From Anaerolineaceae bacterium (GTDB lineage Bacteria; Chloroflexota; Anaerolineae; Aggregatilineales; Phototrophicaceae), in contig JAPOVC010000018.1 of assembly GCA_026708325.1 (NCBI GenBank), forward strand, positions 62,001-126,000: a DNA stretch of 64,000 nt. The letters are read 5' to 3'. Made by a program: the position numbers and the translations under genes. Shown here one piece after another: positions 25,338 to 34,084 of this stretch. A model generated the notes under the pieces. That model did no database searches, was not told where the DNA came from, and saw nothing but the letters and a program-made list of their open reading frames with translations. The first letter of the stretch is position 1; every line of letters starts with the position of its first letter.

Positions 25338-27437
25338 ATGGCTTTCGATTTCGAGGCGTTGGCAGGGCACCTGCATGTCGTGGGCGGACGGGTGATCAAC
25401 GCCGGCCCGCCCGGTTACCTGGTGGAATCGGCGCCGCAGCGCGCAGCGCGCGGCCGTGAAATGGACACCTTCTTCGGCCTTGTCCTGCCCGGAGGGGGCC
25501 GGCCGGCCCCGGCCGCCTTTTACGAGCGCATGGTGCAGGTCGCCGCCGAGGACTATTTTGAGAGCAGCGGCAGCGTGACCGCCGGCCTGCGCACCCTGCT
25601 GAACAACCTCAACGACAACCTGTATCGCCACAACCTGCAGCACGAAACCCGCTTCGAGGCCTGGATGCTCTGCGCCGTGCTGCACGGCAGCGACGTCTTC
25701 CTCGCCCGCGTGGGTGGCGGTGCGGCCCTGCTGCAGGTGGATGACCACATCAGCCCCTTCCCGGCCGAGGCGGAAGGGGGCTTCTCGCCCCCGGGTCTGC
25801 CGCTCGGCGCCCAGGCGGAGCCGGACGTCCGCATGACGCACTACAGCCTGAGCAGCGGCGCCCGGCTCGTCATGGGCGACAGCAACTTTGAAGAACTGTT
25901 GCGCGTCGAGGACAACGGCTCGATGGACGCGCTGGACGGCGCCGATCTGGCCCAGGTGATCCTCGGCTTCCGCCGCCTGACGCGCGACAGCCTCAGCCTC
26001 ATGGCCGTCGAATTTGTGCCGCCGGACGCGCCCTCCGGCATTGCCGCGCGTGAAGCGCTCAGCTCGCGGCGCGAGGCCGTTGCGCCGGAAAGCGACGCGC
26101 CGGAGGCGGAGCCCGCGGCGATGGGTGCCGGGCAGGTGCGCCGCAGCGCCGGCAGCGCCGCTCTGCGCCTGGCGGACGGGATGGACCGCCTCGGCAACGT
26201 GGTCGAGCGCATCGCCGGCCGTGAAGGCGACCCGGAGGCCAGCCGCCTGGCGCGCCTGGCCAACACGGGCAGCATCGTCCTGATCCCGATCGCCGTGGTG
26301 CTGCTGGCGCTGGTCATGTGGCTGGGCGGCGCCGGCAGCAGCGAATACGAGCGTTGCGTCGAGGAGGCCTGGCAGGGCGCCCGTCTGGCGCGCAACATCG
26401 CCTCCGCCGACGTCAGCGGCACGCTCTCCGGCTGGGCCGCCGTCCAGACGACCGTCGAGCGCTGCACCGCCATGCGCCCCGAGGAAATCGACGTCGCCCT
26501 GGTTGAACTGCGGCGCGAGGGCCAGGCGATTGTCGACCGTCTCAATGACATCGAACGTCGTGAAATCTTCGTCGTGGAGGCCTTCCCCAACGCCATCCTG
26601 ACCGACATCGTGCTGCGCGGGGACGATCTCTACGTGCTCGATTCCGCCAACCAGCAGGTCTACCGCATCACGCTCAATGAGAGCGGGCTTGGCATCGTGC
26701 CCGGCTCGCGCCAGCCGGTCGCCACCATGCGCCGCGGCGCGCAGGTGGACCTCTTCACCATCGATACCCTGGTCGGCCTCACCTGGTCCGAGGACGGCAG
26801 CGGGCTCAGCCAGAACAACGTGTTGCTGGCCCTCGACGAGGCCGGCGTGCTGGTCGAGTATTCGCCCACCTTCCTCGCGCGCGGCGTGCAGGGCTTGCTG
26901 GGCACCGAGCAATGGCGCACGCCGAAACGCGTGACCTCCTGGCGCGGCCGCATTTACATCCTTGACCCCGGCGCCGAGCAGATCTGGCGCTACGATCCGC
27001 TCAGCGGCGCCTTCGCCGGCGCGCCGATCGGCTACTTCGCCGGCGCCAACCGGCCCCTGCTGGCGCAGGCCGTCGACTTCGCCATCGACGATTCCGGTCG
27101 CGTCTACGTGCTCTTCTCGGATGGCGTCATCGCCCTCTTCCGCGCCGGTGAGGAAATCCGCTTTGGCTATGCCGGCTTCCCGCCCGGGCAGGAAATGCGC
27201 CACGCCGACGCGATGTTCCTCAACACCGACCCCGTCGCCCCGGCCATCTACATCGTCGACCGCGAGAGCCGCACCATTTTCGAGACCTCGCTGGCGGGCA
27301 CCTTCATCAACAGTTACCGCACCTTCGACGAAACGCTCTTCGCCAGTCTGGCGGGCATCGCCGTGGACGAAAACCGCAACCTGATGTACGTGCTCTCCGG
27401 CAACTCGGTGCTGGCCTTCAACAAACAGGACGCCTGA
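25338..27437 (+). CDS. Degenerate PP2C-like domain, membrane helix and extracytoplasmic beta-propeller
   Basis: 699 residues. The N-terminal part (about 1-245) has the look of a PPM/PP2C-type phosphatase fold: LYRHNLQHETRFEAWML, DVFLARVGGGAALL and DSLSLMAVEF near its end. The metal-binding DGMGG-type motif is missing, so it is probably a pseudophosphatase. A membrane helix follows at about 312-332 (SIVLIPIAVVLLALVMWLGG). The C-terminal part (about 400-695) has repeated strand motifs such as DIVLRGDDLYVLDSANQQVY, GRIYILDPG and IYIVDRESRTIF, typical of an NHL/YncE-type beta-propeller. The start is set by the promoter at 25281-25308. It is probably a receptor-like protein sensing outside and binding partners inside. 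Confidence 0.75.
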   Translation: MAFDFEALAGHLHVVGGRVINAGPPGYLVESAPQRAARGREMDTFFGLVLPGGGRPAPAAFYERMVQVAAEDYFESSGSVTAGLRTLLNNLNDNLYRHNLQHETRFEAWMLCAVLHGSDVFLARVGGGAALLQVDDHISPFPAEAEGGFSPPGLPLGAQAEPDVRMTHYSLSSGARLVMGDSNFEELLRVEDNGSMDALDGADLAQVILGFRRLTRDSLSLMAVEFVPPDAPSGIAAREALSSRREAVAPESDAPEAEPAAMGAGQVRRSAGSAALRLADGMDRLGNVVERIAGREGDPEASRLARLANTGSIVLIPIAVVLLALVMWLGGAGSSEYERCVEEAWQGARLARNIASADVSGTLSGWAAVQTTVERCTAMRPEEIDVALVELRREGQAIVDRLNDIERREIFVVEAFPNAILTDIVLRGDDLYVLDSANQQVYRITLNESGLGIVPGSRQPVATMRRGAQVDLFTIDTLVGLTWSEDGSGLSQNNVLLALDEAGVLVEYSPTFLARGVQGLLGTEQWRTPKRVTSWRGRIYILDPGAEQIWRYDPLSGAFAGAPIGYFAGANRPLLAQAVDFAIDDSGRVYVLFSDGVIALFRAGEEIRFGYAGFPPGQEMRHADAMFLNTDPVAPAIYIVDRESRTIFETSLAGTFINSYRTFDETLFASLAGIAVDENRNLMYVLSGNSVLAFNKQDA

Positions 27438-27444
27438 CGCCCCC

Positions 27445-27925
27445 CTGTACGGGCCGCGAGAGCGCAAGCTCGAAGCATTCCGCAGGGACGAATGGTCAAA
27501 TCGCCCGCATCCACAAATGGCAGCGCCGTGTACGGGCGACAAATCTTGTCGCCCGACCGCTTAACCAGCCACACGCGGGCGACTTGATATGTCGCCCGTA
27601 CAACAAACCGGGATGCGGGCAGGGGTAGCGAGAGCCCAGACTCGAAGCATCCCGCCGGGACGAATGGTCAAACCGCCCGCCCTCACCCTAAATCCTTTCC
27701 CGCTCAGTCGCGGGAGTCCTTCCCTCAGGGAGAGGGACTTTGACCACAAAGGGGTTGCCCCGCATTTCTCCCCCTCTCCCTGAGGGAGAGGGGGTTGGGG
27801 GGTGAGGGCGAGAACCCGGGCGAACGCCCCGCAGCCTTGCCATATCGCCCGCCTCGTCGGCATGTCGCCCCTACAACAATCCGCGATGCGGGCAGGGACG
27901 ATTGATCATATCGCCCGCCCTGTCT
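27445..27925. repeat. Composite repeat block between the PP2C-like gene and the LCP gene
   Basis: About 480 bases without a credible gene. Modules include AGCTCGAAGCATTCCGCAGGG near 27470, GGGCGACAAATCTTGTCGCCC near 27534, GGGCGACTTGATATGTCGCCC near 27577, a CCCTCACCCTAAATCC element near 27682, the palindrome CCCTCTCCCTGAGGGAGAGG near 27772 with GAGAACCCGGGCGAACGCC, and GATTGATCATATCGCCCGCC near 27899. The order is similar to that at 12333-12880. Confidence 0.85.
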
Positions 27926-27941
27926 CGCAGCCCTTTTCCTG

Positions 27942-27947
27942 TATACT
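27942..27947 (+). promoter_or_regulatory. -10 box of the LCP gene
   Basis: TATACT lies 36 bases before the ATG at 27984, directly after the end of the repeat block. The -35 region falls inside repeat-derived sequence and is weak. Confidence 0.4.
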
Positions 27948-27983
27948 GCGCGCGTCCTTTCCCGGCGGTCATGAAGGGTGACC

Positions 27984-29069
27984 ATGCGCATACCGGTCTG
28001 GTTGTTCATCGCGGGGGTGCTGGGCACCATGGCGGCCACGGCACTGGTAGCCGGGCTCGCCTGGTTCGGAATCCGCCAACTCTCGCTGCAGGCCGCCCTG
28101 GCAGGCATCGAACTGCCCCCCCTGGCCCTCAACCTGCAGCAGGCGCCCACGCCCTTTCCCACGCTCGCGCCCGCCGTGCAGACCCGCGCGGAAGCGCCGC
28201 CCGCCGCGACCCTGCCCGCCGTCATGCCTCCCGCGCTGGAGGACCCGCGCGCGCGCAACATCCTGCTGCTGGGTATCGACCAGCGCGCCGGCACGGTCAG
28301 CGACGAACGTTACTTCCGCAGCGACACCCTGCTGGTCGTCCGCATTGAACCCCTGCGCCAGAGCCTGGCGATGCTGTCCGTCCCGCGCGACCTGTGGCTG
28401 CCCTTCGCCGATGGCGGCCCGCCCGGGCGCATCAACAGTGCCAACAGCCGCGGCGACAGCCAGGGTTACCCCACCGGCGGCCCGGGCCTGACCGCCGACA
28501 CCCTGCAGGAAAGCTTCGGCCTGCGCATCGACAATTATTTGCTGGTCAATTTCGACGCCTTCCTCACGGCCGTCGACCTGCTGGCGCCGGAAGGCGTGGA
28601 AGTCTGCATCGAGCAGCGCATCGACGACCCCCATTATCCCGACGGCAACTACGGGACCATCCTGGTGACCTTCGAGCGCGGCTGTCAGCCGCTGGACGCG
28701 GAGCGTCTGCTGCAATACGCCCGCACGCGCGCCACCCGCGGGGCGGACTTCGACCGCGCCCGGCGCCAGCAACAGGTGTTGATCGCCATGTTGCGCCACA
28801 TCGCCAGCCTGGAGGGCATCGGTCGCCTCATCAGTCAGGCGCCGGTCCTGTGGCAGGAACTGGGCAGGAGCTTCCGCACGGACCTCAGCCTGGATGAAAT
28901 CCTGCAGCTTGGGATGTTGCTGCGTGGCATCCCGGAGGAAAATCTTCGCCAGGGCGTGATCGACAACCAGGTGGTGCGCTTCGGCACGACCGCCAACGGG
29001 GACCACGTACTCTACCCGGACAACGTGGCCATTCGCGCCCTGATCCAGGAGGTCTTCGGCAACGGCTGA
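27984..29069 (+). CDS. LytR-CpsA-Psr (LCP) family protein
   Basis: 361 residues. An N-terminal membrane helix (WLFIAGVLGTMAATALVAGL) is followed by a Pro/Thr/Ala-rich linker (about 55-85) and an LCP catalytic domain. The domain starts with NILLLGIDQRAG, has SDTLLVVRI, SVPRDLWLP and RINSANSRG, and the later RTRATRGADFDRARRQQ arginine-rich motif. LCP enzymes transfer lipid-linked glycans onto peptidoglycan or other wall polymers outside the membrane. The ATG at 27984 has AAGGGTG upstream. It may use the glycans built by other clusters in this window. Confidence 0.92.
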   Translation: MRIPVWLFIAGVLGTMAATALVAGLAWFGIRQLSLQAALAGIELPPLALNLQQAPTPFPTLAPAVQTRAEAPPAATLPAVMPPALEDPRARNILLLGIDQRAGTVSDERYFRSDTLLVVRIEPLRQSLAMLSVPRDLWLPFADGGPPGRINSANSRGDSQGYPTGGPGLTADTLQESFGLRIDNYLLVNFDAFLTAVDLLAPEGVEVCIEQRIDDPHYPDGNYGTILVTFERGCQPLDAERLLQYARTRATRGADFDRARRQQQVLIAMLRHIASLEGIGRLISQAPVLWQELGRSFRTDLSLDEILQLGMLLRGIPEENLRQGVIDNQVVRFGTTANGDHVLYPDNVAIRALIQEVFGNG

Positions 29070-29074
29070 CCGGC

Positions 29075-29135
29075 CGGGGGCAGCGAGAGCGCAAGCTCGA
29101 AGCATCCCTCAGGGATGATTGTCAGATTGCCCGTC
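29075..29135. repeat. Short repeat fragment between LCP and LLM genes
   Basis: GCGAGAGCGCAAGCTCGAAGCATCCC and GGATGATTGTCAGATTGCCCGTC are degraded versions of the modules at 4672-4921 and 50447-50640. The fragment occupies nearly all of the 64-base gap between two convergent genes. Confidence 0.7.
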
Positions 29136-29976
29136 AGACTGCGGGAGGGCCCTGCCGGATGCGTCGACGGATCGCGCCTTCGTGCGCTGCATTGTCGGCG
29201 GCCCGCCACATGGTCTCCAGCCACCAGGTCGCGCCCGCCGCCCGCCAGGCGGCCAGTGTGGCGCTGGCGACGTCGGGGTCCGCGCCGGGCGTCTCTCCCT
29301 CCACAATGACGTCGTATGCGCCGGCAGACGGGCGCTGTGAGCGGACCCGCGGCAGGCCTTCGCGCAGGTCTGCCACGCTGGCCTGCTGCGCCTGGCGACT
29401 GCCATCCGCAGTCCGCTCAATGACCTGGGGCAGCAGCCCGTCATACTTCAGGGCCCGCCGCATCGACCTCTGGCTGCCCAGGGCGCCCACGACCCAGATC
29501 GGGATGCGTGGCTGCTGCAAGGGCGGCGGCGGTGGCGCGAAATCCGTTTCACGCACCTGATAGTGTTTCCCCTGCCAGCTGAAGGGCTGCCCGCGCCACA
29601 GGCCGTTGATAATCTCGAGTCCCTCATCCAGCAGCTCGGCGCGCGTCCGCCGGTCCGTCACCTCGCCGAAGGCTTCAAATCCGCTGTCGATAGCGCCCAG
29701 ACCAACCGACAAGATCACACGCCCGCCACTGAGTCGGTCCAGTGTGGCGCTTTCGCTGGCCAGTTTCCACGGGCGCATGCGCGAAAGTGGGCTAAGCATC
29801 GTTCCCAGTCGAATGCGCTCTGTGCGCATGGCGGCGGCCGTGAGACAGACCCAGGCATCCACGCCCCACACCGGCTCCCACACGAAAAAGCCATCCCAGC
29901 CGGCCAGTTCGGCCTCGCGCGCCAGGTCGGCGGCCAGGGCAGCATCGCCACCCGGAAGCACGAATCCCCGCTTCAT
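29134..29976 (-). CDS. LLM-class flavin/F420-dependent oxidoreductase
   Basis: A 280-residue luciferase-like monooxygenase-fold protein. Features are GWDGFFVWEPVWG, MRTERIRLGTMLSPLSRMRPWKLA, the SATLDRLSGGRVILSVGLG segment, and FSWQGKHYQVRET followed by a proline run. These match F420- or FMN-dependent LLM reductases common in Chloroflexota and Actinobacteria. It starts five bases after the cyclophilin stop, so the two genes form a pair. The substrate is unknown. Confidence 0.9.
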   Translation of the reverse strand: MKRGFVLPGGDAALAADLAREAELAGWDGFFVWEPVWGVDAWVCLTAAAMRTERIRLGTMLSPLSRMRPWKLASESATLDRLSGGRVILSVGLGAIDSGFEAFGEVTDRRTRAELLDEGLEIINGLWRGQPFSWQGKHYQVRETDFAPPPPPLQQPRIPIWVVGALGSQRSMRRALKYDGLLPQVIERTADGSRQAQQASVADLREGLPRVRSQRPSAGAYDVIVEGETPGADPDVASATLAAWRAAGATWWLETMWRAADNAAHEGAIRRRIRQGPPAV

Positions 29977-29981
29977 GGCCT

Positions 29982-30587
29982 TCAGCTTTCGCGGATGGTC
30001 ACCGAGCGCAACTGGTCGCCCTGCTCGATGGCGTCGACGACCCTCTGTCCCTCGCCCGTGACCGCGCCGAAGACCGCGTGGCGCCCGTCCAGGTGGGGCG
30101 TCGGCACGTGCGTGATGAAGAACTGCGAGCCGTTGCTGTCGGGGCCGGCGTTGGCCATGCTGAGGATGCCGGCGCGGTCGTGCTTCAGCGCCAGCGCCGA
30201 CTCCTCGTCAGCGAAGCGGTAGCCGGGCCCGCCCCGACCGCTGGCCGTGGGGTCGCCGCCCTGGGCCATGAAGGGCGGGTCCTTGATGACGCGGTGGAAG
30301 ACTGTGCAGTCGTAAAAGCCCTCGCGCGCCAGAAAGACGAAGTTGTTGACGGTGACGGGCGCTTCACTGGCGAAAAGCTCGACTTCGAAAGAGCCGCGGT
30401 CGGTGTCGAAAATGGCCGTCCAGGACTTTTCGGCGTCGATCTGCATGGCGGGCGGGGCATCGTATTGCTGAATGATTTTCTCCTGTTCGCAGTTGACGGC
30501 CCCCTCCGGCGTGGGGGTCTTCGGCAGGCCGGTGGTGCAGGCCGTCAGCAGGAGAAATGCGATCAGAAGGCGGGGGGTCCCGGGCAT
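29982..30587 (-). CDS. Lipoprotein peptidyl-prolyl cis-trans isomerase (cyclophilin)
   Basis: 201 residues. The N-terminus has a lipobox (IAFLLLTAC), so the mature protein should be anchored outside the membrane by lipidated C17. The cyclophilin domain has [56 protein letters not shown] and [11 protein letters not shown]. The catalytic arginine in FHRV is present. It would fold secreted proteins. AGGA lies upstream of the ATG. Confidence 0.93.
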   Translation of the reverse strand: MPGTPRLLIAFLLLTACTTGLPKTPTPEGAVNCEQEKIIQQYDAPPAMQIDAEKSWTAIFDTDRGSFEVELFASEAPVTVNNFVFLAREGFYDCTVFHRVIKDPPFMAQGGDPTASGRGGPGYRFADEESALALKHDRAGILSMANAGPDSNGSQFFITHVPTPHLDGRHAVFGAVTGEGQRVVDAIEQGDQLRSVTIRES

Positions 30588-30666
30588 GTGATTTCCTGGT
30601 CCTGTGCTGGCGCGTCGTCATGGCGGCAGGTGTTGCGTCCACACCGGGACGGCAATAGCTGCGCGC

Positions 30667-30672
30667 TATACT
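30667..30672 (+). promoter_or_regulatory. -10 box of the DFR-like reductase gene
   Basis: TATACT within GCGCTATACTGGCATC. It implies transcription from about 30679 and a leader of about 65 bases before the GTG at 30744. Confidence 0.4.
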
Positions 30673-30743
30673 GGCATCATGACCCGTCCCCGCCATTCCT
30701 GCAATGCAAAACCGCGTCGACGCAACCCCGCCTGGCGGGCCGC

Positions 30744-31772
30744 GTGAAGGCCCTCGTCACCGGCGCCACCGGCTTCGTCGGCTCGCACGTGGCGCGCGCC
30801 CTGGTCGAGGCCGGCCACGAGGTCCGCGTACTGCATCGCCGCAGTTCGCGCCTGGACGCCCTGCAGGGCCTGGACTGCGAGACGGTCATCGGCGACGTGC
30901 TGGAGCGCGAGGCCCTCGCGCAAGCCTGTCGGGGCTGCGAACTGGTCTTCCACGTGGCGGCGGTGGCGGCCTACTGGCGTACCGAACGCTCGCAGATGTA
31001 CGCCATCAACGTGGAGGGCACCCGGCGGGTGCTGGCCGCCGCGCGCGCGGCCGACGTGCGCCGCGTGGTCTTCACCAGCAGCGCCGCCTCCCTCGGTCTG
31101 CGCCGCGATGGCCGCCCCGTCGATGAATCGGCGCGCTTCAATGTGTATCCGCACCGCTTCCCCTACGGCCACAGCAAGCACCTGGCCGAGCGCTGCGTGC
31201 AACACGCCGTGAAGGAGCAGGGCCAGGACGTCGTCATCGTCAACCCGGTCATCGTGACGGGCCCGGGCGACCTGAACCTCATCTCCGGCCGCTTTGTCAC
31301 GGAAATGCAGCGCCTGCAATGGCTGATCCCGGTCAGTTCGGGCGGCGTGGGCGTGGTCGACGTGCGCGACGTGGCCCGCTGGCACCTGGCGGCGGCGGAA
31401 CGCGGCCGCTGCGGCGAGCGCTACATCCTCGGCAACGCCAACTACAGCCTGCGCGAGTGGTACGCGCTTTGCGCCCGGGCCGTCGGCGTGGCGCCGCCGC
31501 TGTTGCAACTGCCGGATGCGGCGCTGCCGCTCCTGGCCGGCCTGGTGGCCCTGGCGCGGCGACTTGGCATGCAGCCGCCCGCCGATCCCTCGCAGATCCG
31601 CATGGGCGGGCGCCGTCTGCACTTCGTCTACGACAAGGCGCACAGAGACCTGGGCCCGCCACAAATTGACATGTTGCAGAGTTTGCAGGATACGACCGAC
31701 TGGTACCGTGCGCGCGGCTTGCTGCAGGAGGGGCGCCTGGGTCGCCTGCTGCGGGCCCTGCGCCCCGGCTGA
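30744..31772 (+). CDS. NAD(P)-dependent reductase/epimerase (dihydroflavonol-reductase/HpnA-like SDR)
   Basis: 342 residues. GATGFVGSHVARALVEAGHEV is the cofactor motif (cut here as family-typical TGATGFVG), with LHRRSSR, VFHVAAVAAYW, VVFTSSAASLGL and the YGHSK active-site pair. VNPVIVTGPGDLN is typical of the DFR/hopanoid-associated epimerase group. The GTG at 30744 (VKALVTGATG) is chosen because the frame extends far upstream, past the -10 at 30667 and antisense to the cyclophilin. The Shine-Dalgarno sequence is weak. It converges with the next gene after six bases. Confidence 0.87.
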   Translation: MKALVTGATGFVGSHVARALVEAGHEVRVLHRRSSRLDALQGLDCETVIGDVLEREALAQACRGCELVFHVAAVAAYWRTERSQMYAINVEGTRRVLAAARAADVRRVVFTSSAASLGLRRDGRPVDESARFNVYPHRFPYGHSKHLAERCVQHAVKEQGQDVVIVNPVIVTGPGDLNLISGRFVTEMQRLQWLIPVSSGGVGVVDVRDVARWHLAAAERGRCGERYILGNANYSLREWYALCARAVGVAPPLLQLPDAALPLLAGLVALARRLGMQPPADPSQIRMGGRRLHFVYDKAHRDLGPPQIDMLQSLQDTTDWYRARGLLQEGRLGRLLRALRPG

Positions 31773-31778
31773 GCGCGG

Positions 31779-32129
31779 CTACTCGCCTTCGCCGACCGGT
31801 TCGCGATTGGTGGTGATGCTGGTCCAGGCGAGGCGGTCGCTGCGCAGGTGGGCGTAGACCGGCTTTTCGTTGCGCAAGAGGTCCACCAGGACGGAGATAT
31901 CGCGGAAGGGCAGATAGATGGTGCCCTTGCGACCTTCCAGATCGACCAGGGGCTGCGGGAAGGGCGAGCCTTCCTCAAGGAAATAGACGTCCAGCATGGC
32001 GTCCTCGCCGAGGCAGCGCACGATGCCGCGCAGCAGAATCTCCTGGCCGTCGACGTCCATGCGCTCCAGCTGGCGCAGGACGACCATGTATTCGCGGATT
32101 TCGAAGATATCGCTGCCCCTGGCGCTCAC
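31779..32129 (-). CDS. Conserved-looking small protein of unknown function
   Basis: 116 residues, not recognised. It is soluble, mostly beta-like, with EIREYMVVLRQLERMDVDG, LDVYFLEEGSPFPQP and KGTIYLPFRDISVLVDLL. There are no cysteines apart from one and no nucleotide motifs. A GTG at 32129 is chosen because GGGAGGA sits seven bases upstream; an earlier TTG at 32147 has no such site. It follows the small two-helix membrane protein by 14 bases and is probably co-transcribed with it. Confidence 0.7.
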   Translation of the reverse strand: MSARGSDIFEIREYMVVLRQLERMDVDGQEILLRGIVRCLGEDAMLDVYFLEEGSPFPQPLVDLEGRKGTIYLPFRDISVLVDLLRNEKPVYAHLRSDRLAWTSITTNREPVGEGE

Positions 32130-32143
32130 GGGATGTCCTCCCG

Positions 32144-32431
32144 TCAACCGCCCTGGTCGCCGGCCGTGGCGGGACTCTCAACGTCTTCTTCTTCTTCGTC
32201 CCGGTCTTCCCAGCTGATGATCCAGACGCAGGCGCCGGCCACCAGGGTGGATGCCGTCATCAGGGCGATCCACTGGCCGGGTAGCAGACCGACGTCGCGC
32301 GCTTCCCAGGCGAGCATGGCATCCATGCCGCCGGCCAGTACGATCCAGGCCGAAAGCCGCGGGTGACGCAATGCCAGTTGCGTGACGGGCCAGGCCTCAA
32401 TGCGGGTCAGCAGGGAATTGAGCCGATCCAT
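32144..32431 (-). CDS. Small membrane protein with two helices
   Basis: 95 residues, not recognised. It has two hydrophobic segments (about 27-42 and 51-73) and an acidic tail with EDRDEEEEDVES. The ATG has GAAGGAG upstream, and TATGCT further upstream may be its -10. It is paired with the unknown soluble protein downstream. Confidence 0.7.
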   Translation of the reverse strand: MDRLNSLLTRIEAWPVTQLALRHPRLSAWIVLAGGMDAMLAWEARDVGLLPGQWIALMTASTLVAGACVWIISWEDRDEEEEDVESPATAGDQGG

Positions 32432-32554
32432 CCGTCCACTCCTTCAGGCTGGCACGCAGCATACCGTGGCAGGGCGGGGGCGGCAAGGACAACTTGCGAC
32501 TGACCCGCCCCCGCGGTCATAATCGCCGTATTCGACGGCGATGGAGTTTCTCTC

Positions 32555-32908
32555 ATGACCGCAGTCATCCGCATGCTCGGCGACTCCCTGCGCGCGTTGT
32601 TTGGCGGGGGCGGCCAGCCTGGTGCGGACCGCGACGGACGCGCCCTCTGGGTCTACGTGCGGCCGCATCGCTGTGACGATGTTCTGCGTGTACGCATCGA
32701 CATGATGAATGATCTGAGCCAGCGCGACGACGGCGACGGCTACCACGTGCGCAAGCTGGCCAGCAGCGCCAACTATCGCTGCAACCAGGTCGAACTGGAA
32801 CTGGACTTCGACCGCCGTCGCCGCATCGAGCGCCGCGAGGCCCATGGCGGCAGCTTCGTTGAACGCGAGGACTGGGAGGCCTGGCAGGCGGCGCAGTCCT
32901 CCTCCTGA
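32555..32908 (+). CDS. Small soluble protein of unknown function
   Basis: 117 residues, not recognised. There is a glycine-rich turn near residue 17, VYVRPHRCDDVLRVRIDMMN, then YRCNQVELELDFDRRRRIER and an acidic, tryptophan-containing tail. Two cysteines are spaced about 35 apart. The codon bias resembles neighbouring genes. GGAG lies nine bases before the ATG. It stands alone between a divergent pair and the channel gene. Confidence 0.65.
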   Translation: MTAVIRMLGDSLRALFGGGGQPGADRDGRALWVYVRPHRCDDVLRVRIDMMNDLSQRDDGDGYHVRKLASSANYRCNQVELELDFDRRRRIERREAHGGSFVEREDWEAWQAAQSSS

Positions 32909-32977
32909 ATCCCGCATACAACGGGAAAGGGTGTTTCGTCCAGGCGTGCCCGCAAAGGTCCCGCCTGGTTAATCTTC

Positions 32978-32986
32978 TGGTATAAA
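32978..32986 (+). promoter_or_regulatory. Extended -10 promoter of the potassium channel gene
   Basis: TGGTATAAA (TGn plus TATAAA) lies 30 bases before the ATG at 33017. No clear -35 is needed for an extended -10. The start codon lacks a strong Shine-Dalgarno sequence. Confidence 0.5.
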
Positions 32987-33016
32987 CGACCAAAACTATT
33001 GCCCCTGGCGTAACCA

Positions 33017-34084
33017 ATGGGCCTCAGGTCATATCTCGGCAACATGCTGAACGACCCGGTGCGGGGTCTGCAGATCTCGCTCCTGATGATCGTGCTGCTG
33101 ATCATCTTCGGCGCCTTCGGCTACATGATCATCGAGCGCATGACGCCGATCGACGCGCTCTACATGACCATCATCACCGTCACGACCGTGGGTTTTGGCG
33201 AGATCACGCCTCTCAGCGTGCCTGGCCGGGTCTTCACCTCGCTGTTGATTCTGACGGGCATCGTCACCGCCACCAACGCCCTCGGCAACATGGCCAGCAT
33301 TCTGCTGGGCCAGCACCTCTGGCAGTCCTTACGGGAGCGTCGCATGAAAACCGAACTGGAAGCCTTGCACAATCACTACATCATTTGCGGCTTTGGTCGC
33401 ATGGGCGATCAGGTCGTTCGTGAACTGGGGGAACGCGGCCACGTTTTCGTGGTGGTCGACATGGACAGCGAGGTCCATCACCAGTTTCTGGAAAGCAACG
33501 TTCTGCACGTCATCGGCGACGCCACGGACGACAACGTGCTGATCGCCGCCGGCATCGAAAGGGCGGCGGGCCTGGTGGCATCGCTGGACAACGACCCCGA
33601 TAACATGATGGCCGTGCTGACGGCCCGTGGCCTCAATCCCGACCTGCACATCGTGACGCGCGCCACCAGCGTGGAGGCCGAAAGCAAATTGCATCGCGCC
33701 GGCGCGGACCACGTCATCAGCCCCTGGCAGACCGGCGGCCACCGCATGACCATGGCCCTGCTCAAACCGGTCGTGCACGAGTTTATGGACCTGCTGCTCG
33801 AACCCGGCTTTCAACCGGGCTGGGAACTGGGGCAAATCCCGATTGAAGAGGACTCGCAACTGGCCGGGCACAGCGTTGCCGAGGCCGGCCTCTACCAGAC
33901 CAGCGCCGTGACCGTGCTCGGCGTCCGCCACGTGGACGGCGAAATCACCCTGATCCCCAGCCCGCAACGCGTGTTGCGCAACGGCGAGACCATCATCGTC
34001 ATCGGGCCGCCCGATTCCATCCGCCGCGTCGAAAGTGTCGCGGACCTGCAGCCGGTGATCAGGCGGACAAGAGTGGCTCGATGA
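33017..34084 (+). CDS. Two-helix potassium channel with RCK (TrkA-N/TrkA-C) domains
   Basis: 355 residues, MthK-like. The first membrane helix (ISLLMIVLLIIFGAFGYMI), a pore loop with the selectivity filter TVTTVGFGE, and a second helix (LLILTGIVTATNALGNMA) come first. An RCK domain follows, with a Rossmann start IICGFGRMGDQVVRELGERG and the later GDATDDNVL, then a TrkA-C domain (about 270-345). It should conduct K+ with gating by a bound ligand such as Ca2+ or a nucleotide. The 3' end overlaps the GT39-like gene by 26 bases. Confidence 0.94.
   Translation: MGLRSYLGNMLNDPVRGLQISLLMIVLLIIFGAFGYMIIERMTPIDALYMTIITVTTVGFGEITPLSVPGRVFTSLLILTGIVTATNALGNMASILLGQHLWQSLRERRMKTELEALHNHYIICGFGRMGDQVVRELGERGHVFVVVDMDSEVHHQFLESNVLHVIGDATDDNVLIAAGIERAAGLVASLDNDPDNMMAVLTARGLNPDLHIVTRATSVEAESKLHRAGADHVISPWQTGGHRMTMALLKPVVHEFMDLLLEPGFQPGWELGQIPIEEDSQLAGHSVAEAGLYQTSAVTVLGVRHVDGEITLIPSPQRVLRNGETIIVIGPPDSIRRVESVADLQPVIRRTRVAR

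Noticed and set aside
25224-27542. A 772-codon open frame on the minus strand
   Set aside because: It mirrors the propeller gene at 25338-27437. The plus-strand product has a promoter, membrane helix and propeller motifs, and the minus-strand product is a low-complexity translation of antisense GC-rich codons.
30078-30743. Upstream extension of the DFR-like reductase frame
   Set aside because: It is antisense to the cyclophilin gene and precedes the -10 at 30667; the Rossmann motif begins directly at the GTG at 30744.
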